Shown here piece after piece: positions 35,716-43,142 of a stretch of DNA of 64,000 nt. The DNA lies in contig JAZNOP010000005.1 in the NCBI GenBank assembly GCA_045580875.1, positions 7,501 to 71,500 on the forward strand, given 5' to 3'. The stretch comes from SIG598 sp045580875 (lineage in GTDB: Bacteria; Bacillota; Clostridia; Oscillospirales; Acutalibacteraceae). The translations under genes were made by a program, and so were the position numbers. Position 1 is the first letter of the stretch, and every line of letters begins with the position of its first letter. The notes beneath the pieces were generated by a model. The model saw nothing but the letters and a program-made list of their open reading frames with translations, did no database searches and was not told the DNA's origin.

Positions 35716-37311
35716 TCAGCGGATTTCCGGTCGAAGCTTCACAAGCTCATCACGGCTCATGCTGTCCGAAGAAATGGAAATATATCTGTCTCGATAATGC
35801 GTTGTCACACCATCCTTGGTGACATCATATTCCATATACATTTCATTTGAATTGGCTGCAACTGATGTTCTGGACGATGCAGGCGCAAAGGCAAGCAGAC
35901 CGTCATTGAACTCATAGGAGCCGGACTTTTTTGATTCGTCAATGCACTCTGACATATCCTCGGAAAATGTAAAACGATATGTACGGTAGGCATTGTCCAG
36001 ACGGAAAATAGCATAGTAATAATCGAGTGTACCGTCAGCAATTGTATTTTTGACCGAATCACTCACAGGCTGACCGTCCGCGCCAAACTGCTGAGATACA
36101 CGTTCAGTCAGCAGCCACGTTCCAAGCATACCGTAGGTGGCGCTGATCTGAGAAGTTCCGGCAGTTGTTGTAGTGGTTATTATTGTAGCGTTTGTCATTA
36201 CCGAAGAATTATACTGAGGCAGGGCAACTGTGCCGTTTTCTATAGCTTCGGCATAAACAACAATGGCATCGTCACTTGCAGGCTCATCGAATACTCTGAG
36301 AAGAGCATATTCAACATAGCAGGGAGAACCGTTGATATCAAAGGTGTCATATACGCACATATATGATCCGCTGAGCACAACTGAAGGAGCTGAGGTGCCG
36401 CCAATGATGAGCGGACCGGAATATACATTTGAAGCATAGGAATAAGTCAGCTTTTCGTGTGTAAGCACAGCGGCTGCGCTGCCGGAGCAGCGGTCAAGCT
36501 CACCTGCGTTGAAGCTGTAGAACTGAAGCGGAATAGAGTGGGTATAATGCTGACCGCCGGTAATCGTGTTGGTGGCAAGATCCTGAATGTAATATGAGCA
36601 GAGTACCCAGGTACCGTGCAGCGCGTCAAGCACCGGCTCACCGTCAGGCTGGATATTCTCAGCGTTGTCAGATGGTTCAGAGCTTTCATAATCGTCAGGA
36701 GCATTGACATCGCTTGCGGACAAAGTGGGAAGAGCTCCGCCGATCAGGTCAGTGACCATGCCGGGAAGATCAAAATATATTGCAGCAAAGGCGAGTGCCA
36801 TGAATGCAAACCATACGAGCAGAGCGGTGACCGTGCCGCTTGAGATTTTCTTTTCCGCCTCAGCGGCTGCAGCTTCTTCCTCCGGAGAAGAAACTGCTTC
36901 TGTCAGATCTGCTTCGGAGGTGTCATTCTCCTGAGGCTGAGAGCTGTTCATACCGTAAGGCTGCATGCCGTATTGCTGCTGATTTACAGTGCTGTAGGGC
37001 TGGGCGCCGTACTGCGGCTGGCTGTTGACACTGTAAGGCTGCATACCATACTGTGACTGCTGACCACCAGAATAAGGCTGAGCGCCGTAGGGCATCTGCT
37101 GAGGTCTGCCGGTACCGTAGGGCTGTGCGCTGTACTGCGGCTGACCACCGGGAGCATACTGCGGACGGCTGAACTGCTGCTGAGGGTTATACTGACCGGC
37201 TCCGGGAACATACTGCGGAGCTGCCGGTGCAGCCGGAGTGAACGGTGTTGAACAGAACTGACATTCGCGCATGGAATCAGGCGAGCTGTTTCCGCATACA
37301 GGACATATCAT
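35716..37311 (-). CDS. Zinc-ribbon membrane protein with PQY-rich repeat region
   Basis: A 531-aa protein of unknown function. The N-terminus is a zinc ribbon (CPVC, 13 residues, CQFC). Residues 30-125 are a low-complexity region of repeats such as PQYGAQPYS and QQYGMQPYG. An acidic stretch leads to one membrane segment (about 162-185). The remaining 340 residues are predicted outside and resemble two copies of a beta-rich unit: DALHGTWVLCSYY and TYGMLGTWLLTERV both open with a GTW motif, as in lipocalin-like domains. GGGG lies upstream of the ATG. Confidence 0.7.
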   Translation of the reverse strand: MICPVCGNSSPDSMRECQFCSTPFTPAAPAAPQYVPGAGQYNPQQQFSRPQYAPGGQPQYSAQPYGTGRPQQMPYGAQPYSGGQQSQYGMQPYSVNSQPQYGAQPYSTVNQQQYGMQPYGMNSSQPQENDTSEADLTEAVSSPEEEAAAAEAEKKISSGTVTALLVWFAFMALAFAAIYFDLPGMVTDLIGGALPTLSASDVNAPDDYESSEPSDNAENIQPDGEPVLDALHGTWVLCSYYIQDLATNTITGGQHYTHSIPLQFYSFNAGELDRCSGSAAAVLTHEKLTYSYASNVYSGPLIIGGTSAPSVVLSGSYMCVYDTFDINGSPCYVEYALLRVFDEPASDDAIVVYAEAIENGTVALPQYNSSVMTNATIITTTTTAGTSQISATYGMLGTWLLTERVSQQFGADGQPVSDSVKNTIADGTLDYYYAIFRLDNAYRTYRFTFSEDMSECIDESKKSGSYEFNDGLLAFAPASSRTSVAANSNEMYMEYDVTKDGVTTHYRDRYISISSDSMSRDELVKLRPEIR

Positions 37312-37437
37312 TAATTTGTCCCCCTTTTCTTCAAGCGTTTGCTGGTGATTGATTTTGGTCTGCAGTGTTCATGCTGAATACTGTCAGTGGAAATGGAATA
37401 AAAAACCATGAAGGCGAATAGAATGCATTGAAATACG

Positions 37438-37731
37438 TTATACAAATATGATCAGCAGGGTGATGACGATAACCTGCACTATGAATATTGCAGGAATTCC
37501 AACCATAAATTTGAGGTGCTGTGTTTTATGGCGTATTTTTCGCATGGTCAGATACATGGCTACAGATCCGCCCATAGCAGCGATAATAAGTAATGTGCGT
37601 TCAGGGACGCGGCGTTTCTTTTTTGCTGATTCTCCGTTGTGAACAGCCAGCTTCTTATCGTGGATTGTTACAAAGCAGGCAAAGATGCTGATTACTGCGA
37701 GATAGACCAGAAAAATCCAGAGACCGGGCAT
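37438..37731 (-). CDS. DUF1294 family membrane protein
   Basis: A 97-aa protein with three hydrophobic segments. It has the family signature RRVPERTLLIIAAMGGS followed by KTQHLKF and an aliphatic last segment. The start is ATG at 37,731 with AGGAGGA upstream; the longer reading from 37,821 lies in the leader. Function unknown. Confidence 0.82.
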   Translation of the reverse strand: MPGLWIFLVYLAVISIFACFVTIHDKKLAVHNGESAKKKRRVPERTLLIIAAMGGSVAMYLTMRKIRHKTQHLKFMVGIPAIFIVQVIVITLLIIFV

Positions 37732-37908
37732 AATTGGCTTCCTCCTGTGCATGAATTTGTGATATTGCAAAATAATTGTATTTGATGTAATATGACATAA
37801 AAGATGTCTTAAGCGGACCAAAGAAGCGATTATTATAGAAATTTATTATAACATACATAAAAACATAAATAAATACAAAAATATATTTTTTATGAAAAGG
37901 TATCGATT

Positions 37909-39228
37909 ATGAATAGAAAGAATAAATCGGCAGGATTGGTTGTTGTTATATGCATTCTGGCTGTTACAGTGACAGCTATGTGCCTTAGCGTTGTATCAGC
38001 AGTGTCACAGCGCAGACAGCGCGGAGAGCTTCAGCCTGTGATTCTGTATATAGGCGAGGATACGCAGAGCATCGCGGAAAGTTCGCAGCAGGAATTTATT
38101 GTTCCTGACGAAGAGAATACACCGGATTACGTTGTTCTCAGGGAAGAGACTGAGATGCGGGCGATATGGGTTCCGTATTATTCGCTTTATGATGTAGATA
38201 AGGCAATGATCGAACAGATTGTTGCTGACTGTAAATCAATGGGCGCAAACTCAATAATTTTCCATGTCCGCCCGTTTGGTGATGCTTTTTACAATTCAGC
38301 TATATATCCGTGGTCGCATTATATTACCGGAACACAGGGTGAAGATCCCGGTAACGGATTTGACCCTCTTCAGTATGCTATAGACTGTGCACACGCAAAC
38401 GGAATGCAGCTTCATGCGTGGGTAAATCCGCTCAGAATACAGATGACGGGCGGAAAGATTCCGGCAGAGCTGTCGCAGGATAATCCGTATACAGTTTTCC
38501 GTACCGATAACGATGCATCAAATGATCTGTGGGTAGTGGATTACAATGACGGAAAATTCTACAATCCGGGCGAAGAGGGCGCGCGTAAGCTGATTATCGA
38601 TGGAATGGCAGAGATAGCTGCAAATTACAATGTCGACGGACTTCACTGGGACGACTATTTTTATCCGGCAAATGACGATAGCTTTGACGACAGCATTTCA
38701 TATCAGAATTATCTGAATGCCGGAGGAACGAAAACACTTATAGAATGGCGAACAGAGAATATAAATTCTCTTGTAAGCGGTACATACAATAAAATCAAGG
38801 CTGTCAACAGCAACTGCGTGTTTGGCATCAGTCCGGCAGGAAATATAAATAACTGCCTGCTTATGGGCGCCGATGTGTATGAATGGGGCAGTGTCAGCGG
38901 TTATGTCGATTATATCTGCCCTCAGGTATATTGGTCATTTGACAGCGAAGTGGCTCCATTTGTACAGCGCTGTCACGCATGGCGTGAGCTTGTTACAGCG
39001 GAAGATGTTGATTTTTATATCGGTCTTGCGCTCTATAAAGCAGGAACTGATGCTGACAACGGTCTGTGGCTCAGCGACAGTACGATCATTGCAGACCAGA
39101 TTGAATACATACGCAGTCAGAATATAGATACCGACGGATTTATGATATTCTCTTATGAGGATCTTTTCAGGGAGAGTGCAGCAGAGGCGGTTGCTGAAAT
39201 GAAGGAAGAGATTCTCGGTTTAGCCTGA
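37909..39228 (+). CDS. GHL10 family glycosyl hydrolase-like protein
   Basis: A 439-aa secreted or membrane-anchored protein. One N-terminal hydrophobic segment (about 8-30) precedes a TIM-barrel GHL10 (DUF187) domain. Signatures are MRAIWVPYYSL, FHVRPFGDAFYNS, GMQLHAWVNPLRI, and VDGLHWDDYFYP, where the Asp pair is at the end of a barrel strand as in catalytic sites. The family is thought to act on carbohydrate, possibly cell wall, but activity is poorly established. GAAAAGG precedes the ATG. Monocistronic, ending at a strong terminator. Confidence 0.88.
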   Translation: MNRKNKSAGLVVVICILAVTVTAMCLSVVSAVSQRRQRGELQPVILYIGEDTQSIAESSQQEFIVPDEENTPDYVVLREETEMRAIWVPYYSLYDVDKAMIEQIVADCKSMGANSIIFHVRPFGDAFYNSAIYPWSHYITGTQGEDPGNGFDPLQYAIDCAHANGMQLHAWVNPLRIQMTGGKIPAELSQDNPYTVFRTDNDASNDLWVVDYNDGKFYNPGEEGARKLIIDGMAEIAANYNVDGLHWDDYFYPANDDSFDDSISYQNYLNAGGTKTLIEWRTENINSLVSGTYNKIKAVNSNCVFGISPAGNINNCLLMGADVYEWGSVSGYVDYICPQVYWSFDSEVAPFVQRCHAWRELVTAEDVDFYIGLALYKAGTDADNGLWLSDSTIIADQIEYIRSQNIDTDGFMIFSYEDLFRESAAEAVAEMKEEILGLA

Positions 39229-39255
39229 TATAACCAAGCAGATAATCAAACGTAA

Positions 39256-39291
39256 AGACCTGACAGATTTGAGACTGTCGGGTCTTTTTTT
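39256..39291 (+). terminator. Terminator of the GHL10 gene
   Basis: An 11-bp stem AGACCTGACAG/CTGTCGGGTCT (one G-T pair), then seven T residues. Confidence 0.9.
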
Positions 39292-39319
39292 GATCTGAAA
39301 AATTTTACGGACAGACTAC

Positions 39320-39348
39320 TTGACAAAACATAGTAGCGGTGATATACT
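39320..39348 (+). promoter_or_regulatory. Consensus-like promoter of the PadR operon
   Basis: TTGACA (39,320-39,325), 17 bp, TATACT (39,343-39,348), about 40 bp before the ATG. PadR repressors usually control their own operon. Confidence 0.8.
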
Positions 39349-39389
39349 CAGTTCAACAATTATGCAATACCGAGTAGTGAGGTGAGAAT

Positions 39390-39713
39390 ATGGATGATAC
39401 ACAGCTTCTCAAAGGTATCCCCCAGGGCGGGATTCTCTCGGTTATCAGCAGAGGGGAGACCTACGGATATGAAATTCTATCCGTGCTCAATGAAAAAGGC
39501 TTTGAAAATCTGATTGAAGGAACTCTTTATCCGGTACTGACGCGGCTGGAGAAAAAGGGTCTTGTCTCAAGCCGTATGGGCAAATCTCCGCTCGGCCCGT
39601 CACGCAAATATTTCTCAATTACTTCAGCGGGTCAGGAATATCTTGCCGGCTTTATTGAGAATTACAGAAGAATAACTGATATAGCACAGAAAATACTGAT
39701 TGAAGAGGAGTAA
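39390..39713 (+). CDS. PadR family transcriptional regulator
   Basis: A 107-aa winged-helix protein. Typical PadR features are GGILSVISRGETYGYEILSVL, EGTLYPVLTRLEKKGLVSSR and SRKYFSITSAGQEYL. The short C-terminus makes it a PadR-s1 type. GAGGTGAG precedes the ATG. The next gene, 6 bp later, is a membrane protein of the kind commonly paired with PadR regulators; the two probably form a signal-responsive unit. Confidence 0.92.
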   Translation: MDDTQLLKGIPQGGILSVISRGETYGYEILSVLNEKGFENLIEGTLYPVLTRLEKKGLVSSRMGKSPLGPSRKYFSITSAGQEYLAGFIENYRRITDIAQKILIEEE

Positions 39714-39719
39714 TGGAAA

Positions 39720-40844
39720 ATGAACATTCCGGTAAGTTACATTGAGACAAAAAATACCCTCAGGGGAGAGTATCTTGAAGTATTTGAACAGATTGAAAGC
39801 TATTGTACAACAAAGCTTATGACAGAGCAGGAGCTTGACGACAGGATGACTTATCTGCTTGATATATTTGCAGAAGCACAGGCGAATAATGTGCCCGTAA
39901 GAAGCGTAACCGGTGATGATATCAAGCAGTTCTGCGGGGATTTTCTCAGTGACTGCAGCTGGCGCAGCCTTTTCGGATATATTGCGCAGGTTCTGAAAAG
40001 GATATCGTGGGTAACCGTATTCCTTCTGGGTATTACCGTTGTCTGTGAACTGATAAGTGGAAACATTAATGCAGCAGACGTTCTCATGAACAATTCAAAA
40101 GCGGCTTCATGGCTTGCTGTAGGTGTCACAGCCGGTGTACTTATGCAGCTTGCAGCCGGACTTATCATCAGAAGTTTTATTTTCAAGGCAAAGAAATACC
40201 GTAGTATATACAGCAAAATGGTAAATGGTACGATCTGGACTGCCGGAATTGCCGCTGTTATTGTATTCAGTTTTTCGGAACTGACTCTGCCTGTTTCCGA
40301 TGCGGCAGTGCTGGTGCTTTCTGTTCTGTATCTTGCAGGTTATTACGTGGTACGCGGTATACTTAACCAAAAGAACGGTCACAGGTTCTTCTATGACGGC
40401 TCGCAGAAGCAGCGTACTACCTTCGGGCAGCAGGTCGTTACCTCAATGGTAGGCGAGTTTCGCCGCGATTATGATAAGAAAAACGAGAGACTTGCAAGAA
40501 AAGGAAAGCCTCTGATGTCTCAGGAAGACTATCTTGCAAAGACTGTCAAGGATACAAAAGCGGCTAAAATATCAACAATTGTGAGCTTTGGACTGATTGC
40601 GGCAGGATACATATCGAGCATCATATCTGTAGCGGCAGATTCGGCTCCGGCAGACACATTGTTTTATGCAGCTACAATGGTTATTGTACTTGTGATTTTG
40701 TATTTTGTCATATTTTATCCGCTTGTAGTGTATCCTTATCTTATACGTAAGAAGTTCTTCGGAATACTTGAAAAAAGCGGTAAAAATCTGTTTGACAAGG
40801 ATGCGTATGATTGTATTGCAAAATACTATGAAGATGCCGAATAA
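39720..40844 (+). CDS. Membrane protein paired with PadR, DUF1048/DUF1700-like N-terminus
   Basis: A 374-aa protein. The N-terminal 80 residues are soluble and helical (YLEVFEQIESYCTTKLMTEQELDDRM), resembling the DUF1048 helical unit. Six hydrophobic segments follow in two blocks: four before and two after a basic loop (RRDYDKKNERLARKGKPLM). ATG at 39,720 is chosen; an ATG at 39,714 stops after ten codons. The ribosome site is GAGGAG within the end of padR. Its role with PadR is inferred from pairing only. Confidence 0.65.
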   Translation: MNIPVSYIETKNTLRGEYLEVFEQIESYCTTKLMTEQELDDRMTYLLDIFAEAQANNVPVRSVTGDDIKQFCGDFLSDCSWRSLFGYIAQVLKRISWVTVFLLGITVVCELISGNINAADVLMNNSKAASWLAVGVTAGVLMQLAAGLIIRSFIFKAKKYRSIYSKMVNGTIWTAGIAAVIVFSFSELTLPVSDAAVLVLSVLYLAGYYVVRGILNQKNGHRFFYDGSQKQRTTFGQQVVTSMVGEFRRDYDKKNERLARKGKPLMSQEDYLAKTVKDTKAAKISTIVSFGLIAAGYISSIISVAADSAPADTLFYAATMVIVLVILYFVIFYPLVVYPYLIRKKFFGILEKSGKNLFDKDAYDCIAKYYEDAE

Positions 40845-40874
40845 AAATTAAGAGTGAGCAAGTGTAAAATTTAT

Positions 40875-40906
40875 AGCCCGGCAGGGGATACCTGCCGGGC
40901 TTTTTG
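40875..40906. terminator. Terminator after the PadR operon
   Basis: A 10-bp perfect GC-rich stem GCCCGGCAGG/CCTGCCGGGC (40,876-40,900) with a 5-nt loop, then TTTTT. It may also end the convergent small gene. Confidence 0.9.
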
Positions 40907-40939
40907 CAGCCGCATAATTGCAGTTACAAAATCAGATTG

Positions 40940-41098
40940 TTAGCAGCCGCAGCCGCAACCGTTGTTGTAGTTGGTGCAGCCGTTGCCGCGATTGTCATAG
41001 TCATTGCCGCAGCAGAAAGTACCGTTCTGGCTCAGAAGGAATACGATGACCAGAATGAGAACCCATGTGCAGCTGTTGCCGCCGAAAAGACAGTTCAT
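40940..41098 (-). CDS. 52-aa Cys/Asn/Gly-rich membrane peptide behind a CtsR box
   Basis: A small gene with a strong ribosome site, AAAGGAGGTGA, 6 bp before the ATG at 41,098. The product opens MNCLFGGNSCTW, has one membrane segment (WVLILVIVFLLS, residues 12-23), and ends in a tail rich in Asn, Gly and Cys that finishes GCGCGC. It has nine cysteines in 52 residues. Upstream are a possible promoter and a CtsR-type operator, so heat or protein-stress induction is likely. It resembles the very small Firmicutes YjcZ-like peptides in layout, but I do not recognise a family. A longer reading on the opposite strand across this stretch has biased composition and no ribosome site. Confidence 0.75.
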   Translation of the reverse strand: MNCLFGGNSCTWVLILVIVFLLSQNGTFCCGNDYDNRGNGCTNYNNGCGCGC

Positions 41099-41164
41099 GT
41101 CGTTTCACCTCCTTTGGTGTGGGTTACAATACATACTATGACAGATGCGCAGAAGTGTTACATT

Positions 41165-41219
41165 GGTCAAAGTCAAACAAAGTCAAAAATTACTGTAACT
41201 GTCTACTTGGCACTGACAA
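41165..41219 (-). promoter_or_regulatory. CtsR operator and promoter of the 52-aa peptide gene
   Basis: On the plus strand AGTCAAA-CAA-AGTCAAA (41,171-41,187) matches the CtsR heptad pair RGTCAAA-NAN-RGTCAAA, and a third heptad GGTCAAA (41,165-41,171) abuts it. On the minus strand TTGTCA (41,214-41,219), 16 bp, TACAGT (41,192-41,197) is a possible promoter, with the operator over the start site. The same operator pattern precedes ctsR at 42,586. Confidence 0.78.
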
Positions 41220-41411
41220 AAAGTTCTACTAATACTGACAAAATTTCGAAAAGAGAAAAAGGCGAGGTAAAAGTGGTAAGGAAGCCGGCAAAGAGAGCTG
41301 GTGTAGGGGAGAGAGGCGAGGACGAAGAAAGGCGGACAAAGTTGCGATGGAGAGATTGAGTGTGAGAGTGTGTATGGAGATTATCCGTAGATGTGTTGGA
41401 TATTTAGCGAT

Positions 41412-41444
41412 TGAATATCCGGTGAATATCCGGCGAATGTCCGG
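41412..41444. repeat. Three 11-bp tandem repeats
   Basis: GAATATCCGGT, GAATATCCGGC and GAATGTCCGGG in a row, in noncoding DNA. Related ATCCG/AATCTTCG words recur at 42,300-42,480. Confidence 0.6.
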
Positions 41445-41506
41445 GTAAATCTTCGTTTATATCGCCGCACTTGTAAAAATTCAATCCAAAGTCCTTAAAA
41501 AAGAGT

Positions 41507-41668
41507 TTAAGAACAGGGTGTAAGTCTTGTATATATAAGTGAGGGCTCTCAATACAGAGCAGGCTCCCTAAAAGATTTAGCCCCTTATGGGGCAATCCGA
41601 TTTCCGCCCAACAGTGGGCAAAAACCGAGAGCCTATCCTGTTGTCGTGAGTAGGATAGGCTCGTTTTT
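41507..41668 (+). ncRNA. Candidate structured small RNA with intrinsic terminator
   Basis: A possible promoter (TTAAGA 41,507-41,512, 17 bp, TATATA 41,530-41,535) is followed by four closely packed hairpins. They are GCTCT/AGAGC, GCCCC-TTAT-GGGGC, GCCCA-ACAG-TGGGC and an 11-bp terminator stem GAGCCTATCCT/AGGATAGGCTC (41,629-41,662) with seven Ts. No reading frame with a ribosome site lies inside. The RNA would be about 125 nt. It does not match any family I can name; tmRNA, SRP RNA and RNase P RNA signatures are absent. The terminator also closes the minus-strand small gene. Confidence 0.45.
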
Positions 41669-41812
41669 TTATTTGCGAGATGTCTTTTCGGAGTTTAATT
41701 TTTCGATTGGCTTGGCCGCATATTCGTCAAGTAATCCGAAGAAATCCTTGATGAAGCCGACTGCGTATCTCAGCATTTTGACAATGTCGCCAAAGCCGAA
41801 ATTATCGTCCAT
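41669..41812 (-). CDS. 47-aa amphipathic small protein of unknown function
   Basis: A small gene with GGGAGGAG 8 bp before the ATG at 41,812. The product, MDDNFGFGDIVKMLRYA followed by VGFIKDFFGLLDEY and a basic tail, is predicted as one or two amphipathic helices rather than a clear membrane span. The layout resembles short membrane-active peptides. The stop codon lies directly against a strong terminator hairpin. A possible structure, CGACCC with GGGTCG, lies just upstream of the ribosome site. No family recognised. Confidence 0.6.
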   Translation of the reverse strand: MDDNFGFGDIVKMLRYAVGFIKDFFGLLDEYAAKPIEKLNSEKTSRK

Positions 41813-42548
41813 AGCTCTCACTCCTCCCTATGTACCGACCCCAAGAACATTGTCATATCCTGAGGGTCGTTAGTATGTATAGGGAGCACAATGCTTATCC
41901 TGTTTGAGAAACTCTTAGTCCTCGAGTTTCGGTTCTCGGTTTACAACACCGAGCTCTGAAATAACGCTATATGCGGTAGGGTACGACGGTAACCCAAAGT
42001 CTCCGTCCGCATAGCAGGCTGCGTTATGCCTGTAGCCACTCCTATGGGGTGGCTTTTCTTTTTGCTCTGAATCACCTTCATATATCCGACTATCTTGCGG
42101 AGTATCGCTGGTCTTTCATAATCTACGCCCCATTCTTTCTCATTCTTTAAAACACAAAAAGAGCACTGGATAACGAAGAACAAAGCGTTAAGCAGAACTC
42201 TATGAAGGTGTAGTATTGTTGTATTGTTGTAAGGAGTTGGGTGTTAATGTGTGGGTTGGTGTATCGTAGATTGGGCGGGTTCTTACTTGAAAACTTCTCG
42301 TATATCCGCAGATTGTGACGGCTTAATCTTCGGATGTTTCTCGTAGATTAGCCGGATTTTGCCTGATTTTCGTCGAGTCTTCGTTGTGTTTTTGCCGAAT
42401 CTACGCCGGATATTTGTCTTAATCTACGTTGTGTGTCCGCTGGCCTATTCGTGGGGCGCCGGCTAAATCTGCGTATGAAATCGTGTGAATCTTGGTCTGC
42501 CTGCTTTAGAATTTCTTGACAGTAGGAAATTTACAATATCAATTACTA
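41813..42548. other. Gene-poor stretch with hairpins and degenerate repeats
   Basis: No gene with a ribosome site was found here. It contains several short hairpins (AAACTC/GAGTTT, CTCGG/CCGAG, GGGT/ACCC, CAGGC/GCCTG). A plus-strand terminator-like hairpin AGCCACTCC/GGGGTGGCT with TTTTCTTTTT lies at 42,036-42,065, which suggests a plus-strand transcript ending there. From 42,300 to 42,480 lies a degenerate array of units like AATCTACGCCGGAT at roughly 22-25 bp spacing. GT-rich DNA fills 42,210-42,290. Confidence 0.5.
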
Positions 42549-42608
42549 TTGACAAATTGCAAAAGCTGGATTAAAATATAGTCAAGGTCAAAGAAAGTCA
42601 AAGTCAAA
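42549..42608 (+). promoter_or_regulatory. ctsR promoter with CtsR operator
   Basis: TTGACA (42,549-42,554), 17 bp, TAAAAT (42,572-42,577). Directly downstream GGTCAAA-GAA-AGTCAAA (42,586-42,602) matches the CtsR consensus, and a third heptad AGTCAAA (42,602-42,608) overlaps its end. Repressor bound here would cover the start site. Confidence 0.92.
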
Positions 42609-42643
42609 ATTGACTGATGTAATTACAGGAAGGGGAGTTCAAA

Positions 42644-43096
42644 ATGACACTGAGCGAACTTGTAACCCAGACAATTCTTGAAATGATTGATGCATCGGAC
42701 GGTGCAGCAGAAATACAGCGCAACGAGCTTGCGGCAATGCTTGGGTGTGTTCCGAGTCAGATAAGTTATGTAATAACATCACGGTTTACTCCGGAGCATG
42801 GCTATACAGTAGAGAGTCGCAGGGGAGGCGGTGGTTGTATTCGTATAACGCGAATCAGCCATGACAATACATCAAACACCGTAATGCATATAGTTAATGG
42901 TATAGGAGCTCGTCTTGATTTCCAGACAGCCCGCGTGATTGTCAACGACCTGACAGCGCGCCGGGTAATCTCTCCGGATATCGGCAGGATAATACTTGCG
43001 GCAAGTGCTGATAATTGCTACAGGGAGTGTACTCCGGAGCAGAGAGACCGCATCAGGGCGGCAATTTTCAAACAAATGCTTATCAATGCGATTTAA
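42644..43096 (+). CDS. ctsR: Class III stress gene repressor CtsR
   Basis: A 150-aa CtsR. The N-terminal winged helix carries LAAMLGCVPSQISYVITSRFTPEHGYTVESRRGGGGCIRI, where the Gly-rich wing is the thermosensing element of the family. The C-terminal part is the dimerization domain. CtsR represses clp genes until heat or McsB removes it from DNA. GGAAGGGGAG precedes the ATG. It heads the conserved operon ctsR-mcsA-mcsB-clpC and has its own operator in the promoter. Confidence 0.96.
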   Translation: MTLSELVTQTILEMIDASDGAAEIQRNELAAMLGCVPSQISYVITSRFTPEHGYTVESRRGGGGCIRITRISHDNTSNTVMHIVNGIGARLDFQTARVIVNDLTARRVISPDIGRIILAASADNCYRECTPEQRDRIRAAIFKQMLINAI

Positions 43097-43142
43097 GTGC
43101 AGATAAACAATCAATACTTATTTATGATATGGGGGGTTATAT

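Noticed and set aside
40904..41359. 151-codon plus-strand frame with Ala/Val-rich start
   Set aside because: It is antisense to the 52-aa Cys-rich gene, which has a near-perfect ribosome site; the plus frame has none and its composition mirrors the Gly/Cys codons opposite.
41404..41595. 63-codon minus-strand frame
   Set aside because: Its sequence (PGHSPDIHRIF) is produced by the 11-bp repeats and hairpins; no ribosome site.
41646..41873. 75-codon plus-strand frame
   Set aside because: Overlaps the terminator and is antisense to the 47-aa gene, which has the better start signals.
41941..42183. 80-codon minus-strand frame
   Set aside because: Runs through a terminator-like hairpin and several stems; no convincing ribosome site. 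Kept only as gene-poor DNA.
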